From an uncultured Bacteroidota bacterium (lineage in GTDB: Bacteria > Bacteroidota > Bacteroidia > Bacteroidales > P3): 35,147 nt of DNA. Position 1 is the stretch's first letter. Every line of letters starts with the position of its first letter. Positions 25,336 to 34,016 of the stretch are shown here, piece after piece. The stretch spans positions 1 through 35,147 of the forward strand of contig CACYKY010000021.1 in assembly GCA_902775135.1 (NCBI GenBank). Reading direction: 5' to 3'. A model generated the notes under the pieces. That model was not told the DNA's origin and ran no database searches. It saw nothing but the letters and a program-made list of their open reading frames with translations. Both the position numbers and the translations under genes were made by a program.

Positions 25336-26802
25336 ATGAAACAAAAGAAAGACATCTTGAAAGGCTTGAAGCCGGAACGTGTATGGTACTATTTCGGTGA
25401 GATTATGCAGATTCCGCGTCCGTCGAAGCACGAGGAGCGCATTAGCGCCTGGCTCGTCAACTGGGGCAAGGAGCATGGCCTCGAGACTAAGAGCGACAAA
25501 CTGGGCAACGTGCTCATCCGCAAACCCGCCAGCAAAGGCTATGAGAAGAGCGCCGGTGTTTGCCTCCAGGCCCACATGGACATGGTCTGCGAGAAGAACA
25601 GCAGCAAGAAGTTCGACTTCATGAAAGACCCCATCCAGCCCGTGCTGGACGGTGAGTGGCTTACCGCCGACGGCACCACCCTCGGAGCCGACGACGGCAT
25701 CGGAGTGGCCGCCATCCTTGCCATCCTCGAGGACAAGAAGATTGCCCATCCCGCACTTGAGGCCCTCATCACCGTCGACGAGGAGACTGGCCTCACCGGC
25801 GCCAACGGCCTCAGCAAGAGCTGGCTCAAGAGCGAGATACTCCTCAACTTCGACGACGAAGACGAGGGCGAGTACTGCATCGGCTGCGCCGGCGGCATCG
25901 ACACCACCGCCGAGCTCGACTACAAGCTGGTACCCGCCGTCAAGGTCCACAAGGCTTTTCTCGTCAAGGTAAGCGGTCTGGTGGGTGGCCACAGCGGCGA
26001 CGACATCAACCGCGGCCGCGCCTGCGCCAACAAGCTGCTCAACCGCATCCTCTGGGAGGGTACCTATAAATATGGTATGCGTCTCGCCACCATCGACGGC
26101 GGCAACCTGCGCAACGCCATAGCCCGCGAGGCCGAAGCCCTCGTCACCGTGCCTGAAGACAAGGTGCGCGCCTTCAAGACCATGGTCACCAAGATGGGCA
26201 AAGCCATGGTATTCGAGTTCCGCAGCACCGAGCCCGATATGGAGTTCGAACTGCGCGACATCAAAGAGATGCCCAAGAAACTCATCGACAAGGAAACGCA
26301 GGAGCGCCTCGTCAACCTCCTCTATGCCTGCGCCCACGGCGTGCTGGCCATGAGCCGCGAGATTGAAAACTTCGTCGAGACCTCCACCAACCTGGCCTCC
26401 ATCAAAATGAAAGATGGAGTGATTCATATTGCTACCAGCCAGCGCTCCTCCGTCGAGAGTGCCAAGCTGGCCGCCGCCGCCAAGCTGGAGAGCACCTTCC
26501 GCCTAGCCGGTTGCCGCGTGAAACACAGCGACGGCTATCCCGGATGGACCCCCAATCCCGACAGCCGTGTGCTGAAGGTGGGCGTCGACGTATACAAGAA
26601 GATGTACGGCAAAGAGCCCGTTGTTCGCGCCATCCACGCCGGATTGGAGTGCGGCCTCATCGGCGAGAAGTATCCCAACATGGACATGATCTCCTATGGT
26701 CCCACGCTTCGCGGTGTCCATAGTCCCGACGAGCGCATCGAGATCAAGACCGTTGAGATGTTCTGGAACCAGACCCTCGAAATCCTCCGTCGCCTGAAAT
26801 GA
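25336..26802 (+). CDS. pepD: Aminoacyl-histidine dipeptidase
   Basis: A cytosolic M20C dipeptidase of 488 residues that cleaves Xaa-His and related dipeptides. Metal-binding and catalytic motifs are all present: QAHMDMV, GADDGIGVA, VDEETGLTGA (Glu-Glu), LLNFDDEDEGE and the late His in AIHAGLECG. Length and order match PepD (E. coli 485 residues). It starts 38 bp after the GTPase gene and ends at a strong terminator, so it closes the acyltransferase-purL operon. Confidence 0.95.
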   Translation: MKQKKDILKGLKPERVWYYFGEIMQIPRPSKHEERISAWLVNWGKEHGLETKSDKLGNVLIRKPASKGYEKSAGVCLQAHMDMVCEKNSSKKFDFMKDPIQPVLDGEWLTADGTTLGADDGIGVAAILAILEDKKIAHPALEALITVDEETGLTGANGLSKSWLKSEILLNFDDEDEGEYCIGCAGGIDTTAELDYKLVPAVKVHKAFLVKVSGLVGGHSGDDINRGRACANKLLNRILWEGTYKYGMRLATIDGGNLRNAIAREAEALVTVPEDKVRAFKTMVTKMGKAMVFEFRSTEPDMEFELRDIKEMPKKLIDKETQERLVNLLYACAHGVLAMSREIENFVETSTNLASIKMKDGVIHIATSQRSSVESAKLAAAAKLESTFRLAGCRVKHSDGYPGWTPNPDSRVLKVGVDVYKKMYGKEPVVRAIHAGLECGLIGEKYPNMDMISYGPTLRGVHSPDERIEIKTVEMFWNQTLEILRRLK

Positions 26803-26820
26803 TGTGATTGTTCAGGAACG

Positions 26821-26865
26821 AAAAAAGACAACGGGCGCCATCTTCCGATGGCGCCCGTTGTTGTA
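26821..26865 (+). terminator. Intrinsic terminator after pepD
   Basis: A perfect 14-bp stem (26829-26842 with 26847-26860) with TTCC loop. It is preceded by an A-run and followed by TTGT, so it is only weakly U-rich on the plus strand. With the A-run read as a T-run it would terminate better on the minus strand. Confidence 0.85.
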
Positions 26866-27027
26866 TGGGAGGTTGGTGGCTAGTTGTTGACGAGGATGAA
26901 ATGGGGGGCGGTGTCGATAGAGAGGAGACTTTGCTTTTTTCATATTGTATCCCTTTATGCAAGCAAGCTTGCCTACTGTGGGGGGAAGAATTGCTCGCTG
27001 CGCTCGCGTTCCTATGGAGGGGGGCTT
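26866..27027. other. Noncoding repeat-rich stretch after pepD
   Basis: No gene recognised. It contains a palindromic block GCAAGCTTGC near 26963-26972 and a direct repeat GCTCGC (GCTCGCTGCGCTCGC) near 26993-27007. Parts resemble the core of the adjacent palindromic element (TATCCCTT and AAGCAAGC strings), which suggests decayed repeat sequence. Confidence 0.5.
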
Positions 27028-27047
27028 TACTTAAATCAAAATTGAGC

Positions 27048-27072
27048 ACCGCTATGCGGTTCTTGTTTTTTT
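27048..27072 (+). terminator. Terminator-like hairpin in the left arm
   Basis: A 5-bp stem ACCGC/GCGGT with TAT loop is followed by TCTTG and seven T residues (27066-27072) on the plus strand. The stem is short, so strength is uncertain. Confidence 0.5.
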
Positions 27073-27120
27073 ATGCCTATACCCTTGCTTGAAAGCAAGC
27101 TTTCGCTAGGGTATAGACAT

Positions 27121-27144
27121 AAAAAAGCAGGACTAACGTCCTGC
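27121..27144 (-). terminator. Terminator of the initiator tRNA gene
   Basis: On the minus strand a 7-bp perfect stem GCAGGAC/GTCCTGC with a 4-base loop (GTTA) is followed directly by six T residues, 17 bp after the tRNA 3' end. Confidence 0.85.
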
Positions 27145-27160
27145 TCAATTTTGATTTAAG

Positions 27161-27232
<72 letters not shown>

Positions 27233-27289
27233 ATCTGTTAGATTGAGAGTGTCCGGGTTTTTGCTCTTTCTGTCTCTCAAAATCGGGTG

Positions 27290-27321
27290 CAAAAGTACGA
27301 AGATTTTCCCAATCTACCAAA
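27290..27321 (-). promoter_or_regulatory. Promoter of the initiator tRNA gene
   Basis: On the minus strand TACTTTTG (27290-27297) matches TAnnTTTG and TTTG (27318-27321) lies 20 bp upstream. The tRNA 5' end is about 58 bp downstream of the -7 box. Confidence 0.75.
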
Positions 27322-27341
27322 TTTTTCTTGCTATTATTTTT

Positions 27342-29183
27342 CTACAGCTTGATAATTCGTGTTTTATAGACGGTCTGAGGGGCGGTGACAACGATGTTGT
27401 AGGCGCCTGCAGGGAAGTTGGCGAGCGATATTTGGGCCTTTCCGCCAACGATGGTTTGCTGTTTGACCACACGTCCGTAGCTGTCGATGACGGTAACTGT
27501 AGCATCATATTCGCCGGTGACGGAGAAGTTGACGATGTCGGAAGTGACGGTGGGGCTGACCTGCGTGGTTTCGGCGTCGGCATCCTGGATGCTCACATCG
27601 TCGAGCCAGAGGGCGAAGTAGGCAGCGTTTTTGTTGATGAAGATGGTTTGTCCGGGGGAGTAGATGGTGTCGTCGCCGTTGGCTTTGCTGCACCAGCCGA
27701 TGAACATGCCACCCTCTTTGTCGAAGGTGCATTCGGGGAAGGTGAATCCTGTGGCGGGGCAGTAGCGGATCACCTTGGGTTCGGCGCCCTGGTAGTTGCC
27801 GTTGAGGAACACTTGCTTCTGGCTGATGATTTTCAGGTGGTAGTTGAAGATGGTGTCCAGATGGCGCAGGAGGGTGTCCATCTCGACGGGGCGGAGATTG
27901 TATTCGTGGAATTGGCGGTAGGACGAGTTGGAGCAGATGGAGTCGTAGTAGTCGACGGTGTCGTAGGTCTCGACCATACCGGGACGGATGCCGAAGATGG
28001 CACCTTGGTCTTCGTTGAAGGTGTAGGTGGCGTTGCCGCCGGCGCCGCCGGAACCGGGGGCGAGGTAGTTGATGGTGTAGAAACCATTGCCGTAGCCGTC
28101 CCAGCCCCAGTTGAAGTGGTAGCGGCCCTCGATGTCGGAGCCGTCGAGCACGAAGGCGTGTCCGCCGGTGCTGTCGGAGCCGTCATAGTACATGGGCTGT
28201 CCCTGGGCGAGGTTCTGGTTGATGAGGGCACACCAGTCGTTATCGTTGTACCTGTCGCGGACGGCATAGAAGATGGTGGAGTCGTATTTGAAGTAGCGTC
28301 TTAGGGCGACGGCGGCCTGGTGGGAGTAGGCACCGCTGCCGCCGTCGGCGGAGACACCGTACATCATGTCGACGGCCACACCACAATGGTAGGAGAGGGT
28401 GGCCACAGCGTCAACCTGGTAGTCGGCGTTGGAGGAGGAGATGCGTCGGGGCATGTACTGCCAGAGGTAGGTGGTTTGGCCGAAGTTGGCAAACTGGCGG
28501 GGGATGCTGTTGCTGTGCCACATGCTGCTGGGCAGGTAGGAGTGTGTGTCCTGGCCGTAGCCGGGGTAGTTCCAATACTTCATGATCTGGGCCATTGCGG
28601 TGGCCACACAGCCCACGACGGTGCGTCCATGACGCAAGGAGTCGTAGGGGCAGAATTTGTTGTAGGGGTCGCTCTGGTTCCATTTGGTTTGCAGCATGGC
28701 AGGCACGACGACGAGGTCGGAGGAGGAGTCGTCGAGGCTGTCATTGTCGTCGGGGTCGTCGTCGGTCATAACGCCGGCAAGGATCAGTTTGCCCCATTGC
28801 TGGAGGATGGATTCGCGCGGGAGAGATTTCTCGTCTTGTAGCAGGGCGACGATCTGGTCGTTGTATCCGTGGAGCCAGTAGGCGAGGTCGCGGTTGAGCG
28901 AAGAGGGGAAGGGGTCATCGAAGGAGTAGGCGAGGACGGGCATCACGCGGTCGTCGGCAGGGACGATGACGAATCCCAGGCCGTCCATGTCGAAGATGTA
29001 GAGCTGGTCGAGCTCGGGGAAGGGGAGTGCTTTGGGTGTGACGTCGGCGCGGACGCTTGCCGGATGGTGGGCGGCCCAGAAGTTGGCGGCCACACGGCTG
29101 GCGAAAGTGACGCTCACCGGATGGGCATAGGCGCTGAGGGTCAGGGAGAAGACTGCGACTATGAGTAGAATGGTCTTTTTCAT
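27342..29183 (-). CDS. C10 family cysteine protease with T9SS sorting domain
   Basis: A 613-residue secreted protease of the streptopain/interpain family. Order: signal peptide (ending ...LTLSAYA), inhibitory prodomain (about 25-140, FWAAHHPASVRADVTPKALP and FVIVPADDRVMPVLAYS), catalytic domain with Cys192 (VVGCVATAMAQIMKYWNYP), His342 (GGHAFVLDG) and HFNWGWDGYGNGFY, and then a C-terminal extension. The extension ends in a T9SS type A sorting domain (VTVIDSYGRVVKQQTI...FPAGAYNIVVTA...TRIIKL). It should be exported and attached to, or released from, the cell surface. An open frame continues upstream to 30338 but is a shadow of dsbD; ATG 29183 gives the signal peptide. Last gene of the T9SS-cargo/dsbD run. 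Confidence 0.94.
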   Translation of the reverse strand: MKKTILLIVAVFSLTLSAYAHPVSVTFASRVAANFWAAHHPASVRADVTPKALPFPELDQLYIFDMDGLGFVIVPADDRVMPVLAYSFDDPFPSSLNRDLAYWLHGYNDQIVALLQDEKSLPRESILQQWGKLILAGVMTDDDPDDNDSLDDSSSDLVVVPAMLQTKWNQSDPYNKFCPYDSLRHGRTVVGCVATAMAQIMKYWNYPGYGQDTHSYLPSSMWHSNSIPRQFANFGQTTYLWQYMPRRISSSNADYQVDAVATLSYHCGVAVDMMYGVSADGGSGAYSHQAAVALRRYFKYDSTIFYAVRDRYNDNDWCALINQNLAQGQPMYYDGSDSTGGHAFVLDGSDIEGRYHFNWGWDGYGNGFYTINYLAPGSGGAGGNATYTFNEDQGAIFGIRPGMVETYDTVDYYDSICSNSSYRQFHEYNLRPVEMDTLLRHLDTIFNYHLKIISQKQVFLNGNYQGAEPKVIRYCPATGFTFPECTFDKEGGMFIGWCSKANGDDTIYSPGQTIFINKNAAYFALWLDDVSIQDADAETTQVSPTVTSDIVNFSVTGEYDATVTVIDSYGRVVKQQTIVGGKAQISLANFPAGAYNIVVTAPQTVYKTRIIKL

Positions 29184-29212
29184 TTTATCTTTAATAAGGC
29201 GTTTTGATATTT

Positions 29213-31276
29213 TTATTTCTTGAAATTGGCTTTGCCCTCGTTGAGCCAGTCGATGAACTTCTGCACGTCGCGGTCGTACTTGTAGTTTTCTTTGGTGAGC
29301 ACTTTGCCGTTGGCGTCGATGACCACGTAGTAGGGCTGGGCGTTCATGTTGAACTCGGTCTTTTGGTAGGTGAGGTTGCGCCGGCCGAGGGTTTTGATGA
29401 CATGTCCTTTGTCGTCGGTGACCCATTCGTCCTCGGGGAGTTCGATGGTGTTGGCGTCGCAATAGAGCGACACCATCACATATTCCTCGTTGAGGATGCG
29501 TTTCACCTCGCTGTCGGGCCACACATAGTGTTCCATTTCGCGGCAGTTGGCGCAGGTCTTGCCTGTGAAGTCGACGAAGATGGGCTTGCCCTCTTTGCGT
29601 GCATAGGCTTTGGCTTCGTCGAGGTCGAAGAAGACCTCGAATCCCAGCGGGGTATGCTCGGCGAGTTCGGACGCATATTTGCGGTCGTGGGGCAGCCCCT
29701 CTTTCACCTTGCCGCCGCCGCCGCCGAATTCGTTGACCACCTTCTGGATGGTGAAGTCCTGGCTCGACATGGGGGGCAGGAAGCCCGAGAGGCCTTTCAG
29801 TTCGGCACCCCAGAGACCGGGGACCATATAGACCACGAGGGCCAGGTCGATGATGGCAATCATCAGTCGGCCGGTGCCGATGTGCTCGACGGGGTCGTCG
29901 CCTTTGAAGCGCAGTTTGCCCAGCAGGTAGAAGCCCAGCAGGGCGAAGATGACAATCCAAAGGGCGAGATAGATGTCGCGCGGCAGGAGGCCCCAGTCGC
30001 AGTAGAGGTCGGCCTGCTGGAGGAATTTGAGTCCGAAGGCCAGTTCGAGGAAGGCGAAGACCACCTTGACGGTGTTGAGCCAGCCGCCGCTCTTCATGTT
30101 CTTGAGGAACTGCGGGAACATGGCCAGCAGGGTGAAGGGGGCTGCGAAGCCGATGCCGAAGCCCAGCATGGTGACCAGGCTGACCCAGCGGTCGGTAGAA
30201 CTGGTGGTGAGACCCACCAGGGCGGCGCCGAGGATGGGGCCTGTGCAGGAGAAGGATACCAGCACGGTGGTGAGCGCGATGAAGAAGGGGGCCAGGAAGC
30301 CGCCTTTGTCGGCCTGCTCGTCGCTGCTGTTGATCCACTTCTCGGGCATCTTGATTTCGAAGAGGCCGAAGAAACTCAGGGCGAAGATGAAGAAGATGAC
30401 GAAGAAGATGAGGTTGGGGATCCAGTGGGTGCCCAGCGTGTAGAGCGATTCGGGACCGAGGATGAGGGCCAGGATGGCGCCCAGCACGGCAAAGAGGAAG
30501 ACGATGCTGAAGCCGAAGAACCAGGCTTGGCGGCGGCCTTTGCGCTTGTTCTCGGCGCCACGCATGAAGAAGTTCACCGTCATCGGTATCATGGGGAACA
30601 CACAGGGGGTGAACATGGTGAGGATGCCGCCACCCAGGGCGATGAGGAATATCATCAGCATGTTTTGGCTGTTCTCCTCGGCAGGAGCTTCTGCGGCGTC
30701 GGCCTTGGAGGGGGTATCGGCGACAGGTGCGGCTGCGGCAAGGGTGTCGGGCACCTCGGTGGAGTCTGTTGCTTCGGCAACTTCAGTCTCCTCGGGTTGG
30801 GCTGCCGCATCGGCCTGCTGGGCGGCGCCTTTCACCTTGAAGACCATATCGTGGTCCTCGGGGGCGATGCAGGAGCCGTCGTTGCAGAGCTGGTAGCTCA
30901 GCAAACCTTTCACGGTGAAGTCCTTGTCGGAGAGGCGTTTGATTTTCTGGCGGAAGACCACCGTGCCCTCAAACGATTTGACCACACAGCCGAACAGGGG
31001 GTCCATCTCCTCGTGGGGCTTGGGTTCGACGACCTTGCCCACCAGGGTGTAGTCGCTGCTGGGGGTGAACTCGAAGACTGTGGGCAGGGGGCCGTTCTCG
31101 TCGGTGTACTGCGAGTACATGTGCCAGCCGTTGTCGAGCTTGACGGTGATCACCAGCTCGGCCTCTGTGGCCGAGGTCTCTTTCACGGAGAAGCTGCGCT
31201 TGGCGGGATCGAGTTGCTGAGCGGTCACCCCGAAGGTTGCCAGAAGGCAAAGGATAATGATTATAGTGCGTTTCAT
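29213..31276 (-). CDS. dsbD: Thiol:disulfide interchange protein, DsbD family
   Basis: DsbD moves electrons from cytosolic thioredoxin across the inner membrane to keep periplasmic thiols reduced. The 687-residue protein has a signal peptide, an N-terminal periplasmic domain (about 25-180) with Cys in LSYQLCNDGSCIAPED, a low-complexity Ala/Glu linker and a CcdA-like transmembrane domain. The transmembrane domain carries the two redox Cys regions TPCVFPMIP and SFSCTGPILG. A C-terminal thioredoxin-like domain holds CANC (575-578). All six expected Cys positions are visible. It lies 9 bp after the propeller gene and 29 bp before the C10 protease gene. Confidence 0.94.
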   Translation of the reverse strand: MKRTIIIILCLLATFGVTAQQLDPAKRSFSVKETSATEAELVITVKLDNGWHMYSQYTDENGPLPTVFEFTPSSDYTLVGKVVEPKPHEEMDPLFGCVVKSFEGTVVFRQKIKRLSDKDFTVKGLLSYQLCNDGSCIAPEDHDMVFKVKGAAQQADAAAQPEETEVAEATDSTEVPDTLAAAAPVADTPSKADAAEAPAEENSQNMLMIFLIALGGGILTMFTPCVFPMIPMTVNFFMRGAENKRKGRRQAWFFGFSIVFLFAVLGAILALILGPESLYTLGTHWIPNLIFFVIFFIFALSFFGLFEIKMPEKWINSSDEQADKGGFLAPFFIALTTVLVSFSCTGPILGAALVGLTTSSTDRWVSLVTMLGFGIGFAAPFTLLAMFPQFLKNMKSGGWLNTVKVVFAFLELAFGLKFLQQADLYCDWGLLPRDIYLALWIVIFALLGFYLLGKLRFKGDDPVEHIGTGRLMIAIIDLALVVYMVPGLWGAELKGLSGFLPPMSSQDFTIQKVVNEFGGGGGKVKEGLPHDRKYASELAEHTPLGFEVFFDLDEAKAYARKEGKPIFVDFTGKTCANCREMEHYVWPDSEVKRILNEEYVMVSLYCDANTIELPEDEWVTDDKGHVIKTLGRRNLTYQKTEFNMNAQPYYVVIDANGKVLTKENYKYDRDVQKFIDWLNEGKANFKK

Positions 31277-31285
31277 TGGATGGTG

Positions 31286-32590
31286 TTATTTCAGATTGAA
31301 TTTGATCTTTTTCTCGCCGCGGACGGTCTTCACCGACACGGTGTACATGCCTTTGGGCATGCGGTTGATTTTGATGCGCTGGTTGTTGGTGTAGTTCTCG
31401 GCGGTTTTCACAACCTTGCCGTCTTTGTTGATGAAGGTGACGGTGGCCGAGGGACTCTCGAACGAGATGGTGACGTAGCCGTCCTCCAGGTGGGGGTTGA
31501 TGCGCACTCGCTCGTCGCTGGGGCCGACGTTGGCAGGCTCGTTGTCTCTGTCGTTTTCGCGGCTGCTGGTGCGGGTATTGTTGGAGGGGTTGTCGTTGGA
31601 GGCCACTTCGCGTGTCGGCATGTGGAAGCCGCTAAGTTTGGCCAGCCCTTTGGCATCGTTGCCAAACCACACGGTACCGTGACCGTCGCAAGCCACCTTG
31701 TAGATGTTGCCGGCGGGGATGAGGCTGTTCTTCGAGGTGAAGGTCACCCAGTTGTCCACACCGTCGAATACTGCTGCACCGTTGTTGGTGGCAATCCAGA
31801 GCAGTCCGTTCTCGTCGATGGATATGTCGTTCACCTGGTCGCTGGGCAGGGGGCTGTTGCGCGTGCTCCATACGGTCCAGTGCTGACCGTCGTAGCGTGC
31901 CAGGCCGCCGAGGGTGCCGAACCATTTGACGTTGTCCTTGTCGATGACAATGGCGGGAACGATGTCGTCGGGCAGGCCCGAATTGGCGGAGGTGTAGCTT
32001 GTCCAGCGGGTGCCGTTGAAGACGCTGATGCCGGCGTTGGTGGTGATCCACTTGCGGTTGGCGCGGTCGACCGCCAGGTCGAGCACGAAGTCGCTCAGCA
32101 GGCCGCAATCGTCGGGTGTGTATTTGTCCCAGTCGTTGCCGTCGTAGCTGACGAGGCCGCCCAGGGTCACGCCGATCCAGGTCACGCCGTCCTGGTCGAT
32201 GACGATCTCCTTGACGAATTTCATCTTCAGCCGGCGAGTGACGTCGGTGTGCTCGGTCCAGGTGGTGCCGTCCCACTCAATGACGCCGTGATCGTCGGTG
32301 CCAATCCAGAGGATGCCGCGGGCGTCGATCATCAGGCAGTTGACCGACTGGTCCTTCAGTTTCTCGTTGAACATGGAGTAGTCCATCCACGAGGCGCCTT
32401 TCAGTCGGCAGAGGCCTTGGTAGGTGCCGGCCCACACGCCTTTGGCGTCGGCGGCGATGGCCGAGATGTTGTTGCCGCAGATGTCGCTTGAGCGGGTGTC
32501 GTAGACTTCCCATTTGCCGTTTTGGGCGCTGGCTGTCAGACCTGCGAGCAGCAGCATGATGGTTGCAAGGGTATGTTTCATGGTATTCAT
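31286..32590 (-). CDS. Two-component-regulator-type beta-propeller protein with T9SS-like tail
   Basis: A 434-residue secreted protein. After a signal peptide (LLLAGLTASA) come about six to seven repeats of the Reg_prop pattern (I..D..G..WIGT..GL..YDG..W..Y), for example LMIDARGILWIGTDDHGVIEWDG and IVIDKDNVKWFGTLGGLARYDG. This builds a beta-propeller like that in the sensor part of hybrid two-component systems, but no kinase follows. After an Asn/Arg/Asp-rich linker (about 335-365) the C-terminus (VTFINKDGKVVKTAEN...MPKGMYTVSVKTVRGEKKIKFNLK) looks like a T9SS type A sorting domain. The start could also be ATG 32581. Likely surface protein; ligand unknown. Confidence 0.87.
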   Translation of the reverse strand: MNTMKHTLATIMLLLAGLTASAQNGKWEVYDTRSSDICGNNISAIAADAKGVWAGTYQGLCRLKGASWMDYSMFNEKLKDQSVNCLMIDARGILWIGTDDHGVIEWDGTTWTEHTDVTRRLKMKFVKEIVIDQDGVTWIGVTLGGLVSYDGNDWDKYTPDDCGLLSDFVLDLAVDRANRKWITTNAGISVFNGTRWTSYTSANSGLPDDIVPAIVIDKDNVKWFGTLGGLARYDGQHWTVWSTRNSPLPSDQVNDISIDENGLLWIATNNGAAVFDGVDNWVTFTSKNSLIPAGNIYKVACDGHGTVWFGNDAKGLAKLSGFHMPTREVASNDNPSNNTRTSSRENDRDNEPANVGPSDERVRINPHLEDGYVTISFESPSATVTFINKDGKVVKTAENYTNNQRIKINRMPKGMYTVSVKTVRGEKKIKFNLK

Positions 32591-32599
32591 TTTCTTTCT

Positions 32600-33907
32600 T
32601 CAGGTTTTATGTTTCTCTTTCTTGGCGGCAGGAAAGAGTATGTTGTTCAGGATGAGTCGGTAGCCCGGCGAGTTGGGGTAGAGCGAGAGGTCGGTGGGAG
32701 GGTCGCCGATGAAGTGGCGGTAGTCCTCGGGGTCGTGGCCGCCGAGGAAGGTCCATGTGCCCTTGCCGTAGTCGCCGTGCAGGTAGCGCACCTCGCCGAG
32801 TTCTTTGTTCTCGGCAAGGATGATGCAGCTGGTCTTCACCAGGTTGCTGCGGAAGGCTGTGGTCTGTCCCATGAAGCCGTGCACCACCCGTGTGTGGTTC
32901 TGCGTCAGCATGGTGGGTATCCAGTCCCATTTGGCCGAGAAGTCGAAGAGCACGAAGAAGTCGTTCTTCTCGTTCACCGTTTTGGCGCGTGTGCGGTCGT
33001 CGATGTCGATGGTTGAAATCTCGTATTCCGAGGGGTTGGTGCTGATGCGGAAGTCTTTGAAGGCGAAGCATTTGTTGTAATCCAGCAGCTCCTGGGCGTT
33101 GGGCTGCATGGGGTCGCCGTCGAACATCACGTCGCAGATGTCCACCCCGTCGGCCGCAAGGGCCACATCGTAGCTGTCCGGCGCCGAGCACATGGCGAAG
33201 AGGAATCCTCCGCCCATGACGAAGTCGCGTATCTTCTTCGCCACCGCCAGTTTCAGCAGGCTCACCTTGCTGTAGCCCAGTTTGCTGGCTGTGGCCTCTT
33301 GCTGGCGCACGTCCTCGATGTACCATTGCTGGTTGCGGTAGTTGCCCCAGAATTTGCCGTATTGGCCTGTGAAGTCCTCGTGGTGCAGGTGCAGCCAGTC
33401 GTAGGTGGGCAGCACCCCGTTCATCACCTCCTCGTCGTACACCACGTCGTAGGGGATTTCGGCATAGGTGAGCACGAGGGTTACGGCGTCGTCCCACGGC
33501 AGCTTGTTCTTGGGGGAGTAGACGGCAATCTTCGGGGCTTTCTGCAGTTTGACGGCATCCATGTTCACCGCCGGGTCGGCGATGTGGCTCAGGATGGCGC
33601 TGCTCTGTCCGTCGGCGATGACTTCGCAGGTGACGCCGCGCAGCTTGCACTCGCGCTCAATGGCGTCGGCGTATTTCATCATGAAAGTGCCGCCGCGATA
33701 GTTGAGCAGCCAGGTCACCTCCACGTCGCGCTCCAGGCTCCAATAGGCTACGCCATAGGCCTTGAGGTGGTTCTTCTGCACCTCGTCCATGGGCAATAAT
33801 ATATAACTCGCATGCGCGTGCGCGATAAAAAAAAGACAACACAGCCACGCCACCCCCTTCTTCAGCAGGGTGTCCGCAAAACCTGTATGCCGTCTTTTAA
33901 TTTTCAA
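32600..33907 (-). CDS. Conserved secreted protein often labelled 'asparagine synthetase B'
   Basis: 435 residues from TTG 33907. I recognise a conserved Bacteroidota family (MDEVQKNHLKAYG, DVEVTWLLNYRGG, APKIAVYSPKNKLPWDDAVTLVLTYAEIPYDVVYDEEV, LHLHHEDFTGQYGKFWGNYR, GFMGQTTAFRSNLVK, GGHDPEDYRHFIGDPPTDLSLYPNSPGYRLILNN) that databases often call asparagine synthetase B. No N-terminal Cys2 glutaminase or ATP-pyrophosphatase SGGxDS motif is present, and there is a signal peptide (WLCCLFFIAHAHA), so that name is unsupported. GGGFLFAMCSAPDS resembles a class I amidotransferase-type nucleophile elbow. No ATG precedes the conserved part; TTG 33907 lies in a heptamer repeat and GTG 33853 is the alternative. 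The gene lies 13 bp after tRNA-Leu. Confidence 0.85.
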   Translation of the reverse strand: MKIKRRHTGFADTLLKKGVAWLCCLFFIAHAHASYILLPMDEVQKNHLKAYGVAYWSLERDVEVTWLLNYRGGTFMMKYADAIERECKLRGVTCEVIADGQSSAILSHIADPAVNMDAVKLQKAPKIAVYSPKNKLPWDDAVTLVLTYAEIPYDVVYDEEVMNGVLPTYDWLHLHHEDFTGQYGKFWGNYRNQQWYIEDVRQQEATASKLGYSKVSLLKLAVAKKIRDFVMGGGFLFAMCSAPDSYDVALAADGVDICDVMFDGDPMQPNAQELLDYNKCFAFKDFRISTNPSEYEISTIDIDDRTRAKTVNEKNDFFVLFDFSAKWDWIPTMLTQNHTRVVHGFMGQTTAFRSNLVKTSCIILAENKELGEVRYLHGDYGKGTWTFLGGHDPEDYRHFIGDPPTDLSLYPNSPGYRLILNNILFPAAKKEKHKT

Positions 33908-33918
33908 TTCTCAATTAT
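33898..33918 (-). repeat. Heptamer repeat patch between tRNA-Leu and the secreted-protein gene
   Basis: On the minus strand three 7-mers follow the tRNA almost directly: ATAATTG, AGAATTG, AAAATTA (33918 down to 33898). The TTG of the second unit (33907-33905) is the first possible start codon of the downstream gene. Confidence 0.7.
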
Positions 33919-33920
33919 GT

Positions 33921-34005
33921 TGGTGCGGATAGGGGGGCTCGAACCCCCACTCCTTTCGGAACAAGATCCTAAGTCTTGCGCGGCTACCAATTACGCCATA
34001 TCCGC
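33921..34005 (-). tRNA. tRNA-Leu (TAG)
   Basis: A class II tRNA read on the minus strand: acceptor GCGGATA/TATCCGC, D-arm with GGTAGCC, anticodon stem CAAGA/TCTTG with loop CTTAGGA (anticodon TAG), long variable arm TCC-GAAA-GGA, T stem GGGGG/CCCCC with loop TTCGAGC, discriminator A and encoded CCA (33921-33923). It sits 11 bp after the small membrane-protein gene and 13 bp before the secreted-protein gene, all on the same strand. Confidence 0.96.
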
Positions 34006-34016
34006 AATCGTGGTAC

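Noticed and set aside
29184..30338. N-terminal extension of the C10 protease frame
   Set aside because: The extension overlaps dsbD in another frame, is Arg/His/Pro-rich, and the signal peptide begins at ATG 29183.
29204..32491. 1095-residue plus-strand open frame
   Set aside because: It is antisense to dsbD and the propeller gene, both of which have signal peptides and full family motifs. Its Val/Gly/Asp/His-rich composition is the usual result of reading GC-rich genes backwards.
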